Positions 6,184 through 8,972 of a stretch of 8,972 bases of DNA are shown here, one piece after another (the first letter of the stretch is position 1; the number at the start of each line of letters is the position of its first letter). Source of the DNA: Sphingobacteriales bacterium (GTDB lineage Bacteria > Bacteroidota > Bacteroidia > Chitinophagales > Chitinophagaceae); the NCBI GenBank assembly GCA_947472965.1, contig CANJEF010000036.1:1-8972 (forward strand), written 5' to 3'. Position numbers and translations under genes: made by a program. The notes under the pieces were generated by a model. That model searched no databases. It was not told the origin of the DNA and saw only the letters and a list, made by a program, of their open reading frames with translations.

Positions 6184-7707
6184 TTAACGTTCAGTTTGAA
6201 GAAAATCAACCCACTCTTCATGAATTGTTCCTTTCAAAACGCGGGGGAATTTATGTTGGCCACCTACTTTGCCTTTTTTTATCATGAAGTCCATGAATTT
6301 TTTCTCAGGTAATATATCTACAACAACCTCCTTTAAAACGCTTATTCGCTCTGTAGCATAGTCGTCATTTAATTCCTTGAGGGTGTCGTCCAACATTGTT
6401 CGAAAAACATTTGAATCAACCGCATCGTCTGTTCCAATATACCAGTGATGGCCAAAGAACAAATCAATTGGAATACCTGCAACTGTAAATTCCGACACAT
6501 TGATATTCAGTTTTTCACTTACCTGCTGAATAGCTCTGTTCATATTGTCAACACTCAGGTGCTCACCCGTGAGGCTCAAGAAATGTTTTGTTCTGCCAGT
6601 TATAATGATTTCGTTTCTTTCAAGATTTACGAAGCGGATGGTATCTCCAATTAAATACCGCCAAGCACCGGCGGTGGTGCTGATCAGCAATGCATAATCC
6701 TTATCGGGTTTTACCTGGTTAATGAGCAATGCCTCGGGATTGGGTTTGATATTGCCCGATGCGTCAAAGTTATTTTCATCGAATGGGACAAATTCAAAAA
6801 AGATGTGTTCATTGAGAACCAATTTCATCCCATCATGGTATTGCCTGTCGTGGTATGCAATGAAACCCTCCGAGGCCAGGTATGTTTCCAAATAGGTAAT
6901 GGGCTTGCCAAGCAGTTTTTCAAATCCATTTTTATATGGTTCAAAAGCAACACCACCATGACAGAAAAACGCCAGATTGGGCCAAATTTCATGGATGTGG
7001 TTGAGGTTGTATTTTTTGATAACCATTTCAACGCACATTTGAATCCATGCGGGTATTCCTACAAGAAACCCAATATCCCAATTGGGAGCCTCTTTTACAA
7101 TGGCTTCCAGCTTTTTATTCCAGTCATTCGTCCTTGCAATTTTTTTTCCGGGCTTATAAAAAGGTGAAAACCAGAAGGGGGCTTTTTTGGCTGTGATACC
7201 ACTGAGGTCGCCAGCGAAATAACCTGGGCCGCGTTGTAGGTCTGTGCTACCTCCGAGCATCAGGTAGCCTTTGCCAACGGATTTCCAGGGGATATTCTCG
7301 TATTTTCTAAGGGATAGAAGCTGCTTTACCATGCAGATTCTGTTTCCTTTCATCAGGTCTTTTGTTACGGGGATATACTTGCTGGCTGATTCAGAAGTGC
7401 CCGAGCTTAGGGCAAAGTATTTTATTTTGCCGGGCCAACAAACATTCTCCTCTCCTGCAAGGGTTAAGTTCCACCAATCGGCATAAAGAGTACTATAGTC
7501 GTATGCTTTTACTGCTTTTTGAAATTTCGAAGTTGGATTTTTATCCTCCAGAATGGCACTGAAATTATAATGTAGACCAAAGCGGGTTTCTTTGGCTTTT
7601 TTCAAAAGCTTTTTTAACACCCTGATTTGTTGTCGTTCGGGTGAGTTTGGGGGAATACTCAGGGCTTTTGCAATCGATTTTGGCAGTCTGATATCTAATA
7701 ATGCCAT
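6184..7707 (-). CDS. GH3-family acyl-adenylate-forming enzyme
   Basis: A cytoplasmic protein of 507 residues from the ATG at 7707, the usual length for the GH3 (auxin-responsive promoter) family. It has the phosphate-binding motif ALSSGTSESASKYIPVT (99-115), YLETYLASEGFIAY (272-285), the nucleotide-binding region WRYLIGDTIRFV (349-360) and the hinge-region motif TGRTKHFLSLTGEHLS (370-385). Known plant members (JAR1, GH3 proteins) adenylate a carboxylic acid with ATP and join it to an amino acid. Bacterial members are common in Bacteroidota but largely uncharacterised, so amide synthesis is inferred from the family and the substrates are unknown. A TTG at 7734 would add nine residues; ATG, followed at once by a conserved-looking helix (LPKSIAKALS), is preferred. 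It heads the minus-strand set with an exporter next in line, and is divergent from the subunit 3 family gene across 144 bases. Confidence 0.88.
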   Translation of the reverse strand: MALLDIRLPKSIAKALSIPPNSPERQQIRVLKKLLKKAKETRFGLHYNFSAILEDKNPTSKFQKAVKAYDYSTLYADWWNLTLAGEENVCWPGKIKYFALSSGTSESASKYIPVTKDLMKGNRICMVKQLLSLRKYENIPWKSVGKGYLMLGGSTDLQRGPGYFAGDLSGITAKKAPFWFSPFYKPGKKIARTNDWNKKLEAIVKEAPNWDIGFLVGIPAWIQMCVEMVIKKYNLNHIHEIWPNLAFFCHGGVAFEPYKNGFEKLLGKPITYLETYLASEGFIAYHDRQYHDGMKLVLNEHIFFEFVPFDENNFDASGNIKPNPEALLINQVKPDKDYALLISTTAGAWRYLIGDTIRFVNLERNEIIITGRTKHFLSLTGEHLSVDNMNRAIQQVSEKLNINVSEFTVAGIPIDLFFGHHWYIGTDDAVDSNVFRTMLDDTLKELNDDYATERISVLKEVVVDILPEKKFMDFMIKKGKVGGQHKFPRVLKGTIHEEWVDFLQTER

Positions 7708-7781
7708 GAGGTGCAAGGTACAGCATTCGTTCAAATATGAAAAACATACATTAAAGGGCAGCTTATTTTATGGTATTAAGG

Positions 7782-7797
7782 GTTAAAAATTTTCAAC
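7782..7797. promoter_or_regulatory. Imperfect 16-bp palindrome in the divergent intergenic region
   Basis: GTTAAAAATTTTCAAC matches its own reverse complement at seven of eight base pairs (the A at 7785 faces C at 7794). It sits in the 144-base gap between two divergent genes, immediately upstream of the candidate plus-strand promoter. The position suits an operator, but the A/T core makes a chance match quite possible. Confidence 0.22.
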
Positions 7798-7799
7798 TT

Positions 7800-7827
7800 T
7801 TTGCTCCTGTTTACCTTATAACTTTTG
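7800..7827 (+). promoter_or_regulatory. Candidate Bacteroidota-type promoter for the subunit 3 family lipoprotein
   Basis: TTTG at 7800-7803 resembles the -33 element, and TAACTTTTG at 7819-7827 resembles the -7 element TAnnTTTG with one extra base or one mismatch. The spacer of 15-16 bases is a little short. Transcription would begin near 7833, giving a leader of about 20 bases before the ATG at 7852. No Shine-Dalgarno is visible in that leader. Confidence 0.33.
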
Positions 7828-7851
7828 TACATTTATGGATAAAACCTGTAT

Positions 7852-8424
7852 ATGAACAGACGCGATGCATTGGAAAGAGTTGCTCTCATCATGGGTGGAA
7901 CCGTAATTGGCGGATCCCTTTTTTTAGAGGGCTGCAAAACTTCAGACAAAAAAACGGTTGTAGGAGCTATATTGACCGCTGATCAGATTGCCTTTTTGGA
8001 TGAAGTGGCGGAAACAATTATTCCAACAACTGATACACCAGGTGCCAAGGCTGCCAAGGTGGGCGCATTTATGAATACGATGGTAACGGATTGCTATGCG
8101 GAAAAAGACCAGAAAATTTTCATGGATGGAATGGCTAAAATTGATGAGTCTTCCAAGAAAACCAATGGTAAGGCATTTATAGAGTCAACTGCTGAGCAAC
8201 GTACAGCCTTGTTGAATGAATTGAATAAAGAACTTAAGAAATACAATGAATCCAAAAAGGAGGAAGACCCAACCCATTATTTTGGAATGATGAAGCAGCT
8301 TACCTTGTTGGGTTATTTCACTTCTGAAATTGGAGCTACCCAAGCTTTGAGATACATAGCCATTCCAGGAAAATATGAAGGATGTGTTCCATACAATAAA
8401 GGGGATAAGGCTTGGGCAACCTAG
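7852..8424 (+). CDS. Gluconate 2-dehydrogenase subunit 3 family Tat lipoprotein
   Basis: A 190-residue protein matching the gluconate 2-dehydrogenase subunit 3 family. The N-terminus has a twin-arginine motif (NRRDALERVALIMGG, Arg3-Arg4), a hydrophobic core and a lipobox ending at Cys28 (LFLEGC), so it is probably exported folded by Tat and lipid-anchored. The mature part opens with LTADQIAFLDEVAETIIPTTDTPGAKAAKVGAF-type sequence and ends with GCVPYNKGDKAWAT, both typical of the family. In characterised gluconate 2-dehydrogenases, the small gamma subunit partners a periplasmic FAD-containing large subunit and helps its export. In Bacteroidota the family gene is usually followed by a GMC-type oxidoreductase. 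Here the next gene, 81 bases on, encodes a DUF4440 protein, so the partner is not local. Gluconate itself need not be the substrate. It is divergent from the GH3-family gene. Confidence 0.87.
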   Translation: MNRRDALERVALIMGGTVIGGSLFLEGCKTSDKKTVVGAILTADQIAFLDEVAETIIPTTDTPGAKAAKVGAFMNTMVTDCYAEKDQKIFMDGMAKIDESSKKTNGKAFIESTAEQRTALLNELNKELKKYNESKKEEDPTHYFGMMKQLTLLGYFTSEIGATQALRYIAIPGKYEGCVPYNKGDKAWAT

Positions 8425-8505
8425 TGTTTCTGAGCGGCTAAAAGTATACTATCTTCAATTCAGATAATCATTAATACTCTTTGGCCTCAAAAACTTTATG
8501 CCCGC

Positions 8506-8931
8506 ATGAAAAAAACAATCTTAACGTTAATTATACTGCTTCCCTCAATCCTTGTTTTCTCACAAACAAGAGACGAAAGTGAAATACTTGCCATTCTTGA
8601 TAATCAGACCAAGGCATGGAATAATGGGGATCTTGATCACTTCATGGTAGGATACCTCAAGTCCGATTCATTAATGTATATCGGAAAATCAGGGGTTACC
8701 TACGGATATAATGCTACCTTGGATAGGTACAAGAAAAATTATGCAGGTCCTGATAACATGGGAAAACTGCGATTTGATATTCTTCATCTTAAACCATTGG
8801 GTAAAAAAAACTATATGGTTGTTGGAAAATGGTCCCTCACACGAAAAGCCGGTGACGTGGGCGGTCATTACACGTTAATTTTTGAAAAACAAAACGGGGA
8901 GTGGGTTATTATTGCTGATCACAGTAGCTAG
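8506..8931 (+). CDS. Secreted DUF4440/SnoaL-like (NTF2-fold) protein
   Basis: A 141-residue protein with a clear Sec signal peptide (MKKTILTLIILLPSILVFSQ, cleavage expected near residue 19-20). One NTF2-like domain of the DUF4440 type follows: an N-terminal helix with ILAILDNQTKAWNNGDLDHFM, a central YGYNATLDRYKKNY segment and the characteristic end GHYTLIFEKQNGEWVIIADHSS. The cone-shaped fold forms a ligand pocket. Members include ketosteroid isomerase-like enzymes and many proteins of unknown function, so no reaction is assigned. The ATG at 8506 begins the signal peptide directly. It lies 81 bases after the subunit 3 family gene in the same direction, without an obvious terminator between, so co-transcription is possible but unproven. 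Periplasmic or outer location is inferred from the signal peptide. Confidence 0.85.
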   Translation: MKKTILTLIILLPSILVFSQTRDESEILAILDNQTKAWNNGDLDHFMVGYLKSDSLMYIGKSGVTYGYNATLDRYKKNYAGPDNMGKLRFDILHLKPLGKKNYMVVGKWSLTRKAGDVGGHYTLIFEKQNGEWVIIADHSS

Positions 8932-8972
8932 CATTGCAACCTTTTCTTCAATTTTTATATCTACACTAAAAT

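Noticed and set aside
6805..7167. Open frame of 120 codons on the plus strand inside the GH3-family gene
   Set aside because: It lies wholly antisense to clear GH3 motifs, its translation has no recognisable domain, and several such shadows occur across the same gene.
7732..7739. Possible -7 element (CATATTTG on the minus strand) for the GH3-family gene
   Set aside because: One mismatch to TAnnTTTG, and the expected -33 position has CTG rather than TTG; too weak to list.
8425..8505. Promoter for the DUF4440 gene (TACTCTTTG near 8474-8482)
   Set aside because: The spacing within the -7-like box is one base too long and there is no TTG upstream at the right distance.
1..8972. CRISPR array, insertion sequence, tRNA or phage/defence system
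   Set aside because: No regularly spaced repeats, terminal inverted repeats flanking a transposase, tRNA-like cloverleaf sequence, or defence-type protein domain was seen in any gene.

Overview
The window looks like a chromosomal segment from a member of the Bacteroidota, most likely a Cytophagales-type bacterium. This is inferred from protein style: an Nfu scaffold protein, a bacterial GH3-family adenylating enzyme, a Tat-lipoprotein of the gluconate 2-dehydrogenase subunit 3 family and a secreted DUF4440 protein. AT-rich DNA and the near absence of Shine-Dalgarno sequences agree with this. I see no mobile element, tRNA, rRNA, CRISPR array or prophage gene. It reads as ordinary housekeeping and accessory chromosome, densely packed, with no gene-free stretch above about 150 bases.

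Layout, left to right. The window opens inside a plus-strand gene for an Nfu-type iron-sulfur scaffold (1-311, 5' end cut off). It converges on a minus-strand short-chain dehydrogenase (stop at 379) whose nucleotide-binding motif lies upstream of every ordinary start codon. Divergent from that gene, a tightly overlapping plus-strand pair encodes a PnuC-type transporter (1315-1908) and a stand-alone NadR-like ribosylnicotinamide kinase (1901-2452). Together they give uptake and phosphorylation of nicotinamide riboside for NAD salvage. Next is a membrane glycosyltransferase of the GT39/ArnT-like superfamily (2547-4253).

From 4243 to 7707 four genes lie on the minus strand and may be one transcription unit. 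In transcription order they are a GH3-family acyl-adenylating enzyme, a LysE/RhtB-type exporter, an unrecognised exported or membrane protein, and a monofunctional peptidoglycan glycosyltransferase (MtgA). The exporter and MtgA appear to start with TTG. The glycosyltransferase and mtgA genes converge and overlap by 11 bases at their 3' ends.

Divergent from the GH3 gene, the plus strand ends with a Tat-exported lipoprotein of the gluconate 2-dehydrogenase subunit 3 family (7852-8424) and a secreted DUF4440/SnoaL-like protein (8506-8931). The GMC oxidoreductase that usually accompanies the subunit 3 family is not next to it. No clearly new system is visible. The most intriguing points are the GH3-exporter pairing, the SDR gene without a normal start, and the orphan subunit 3 gene.
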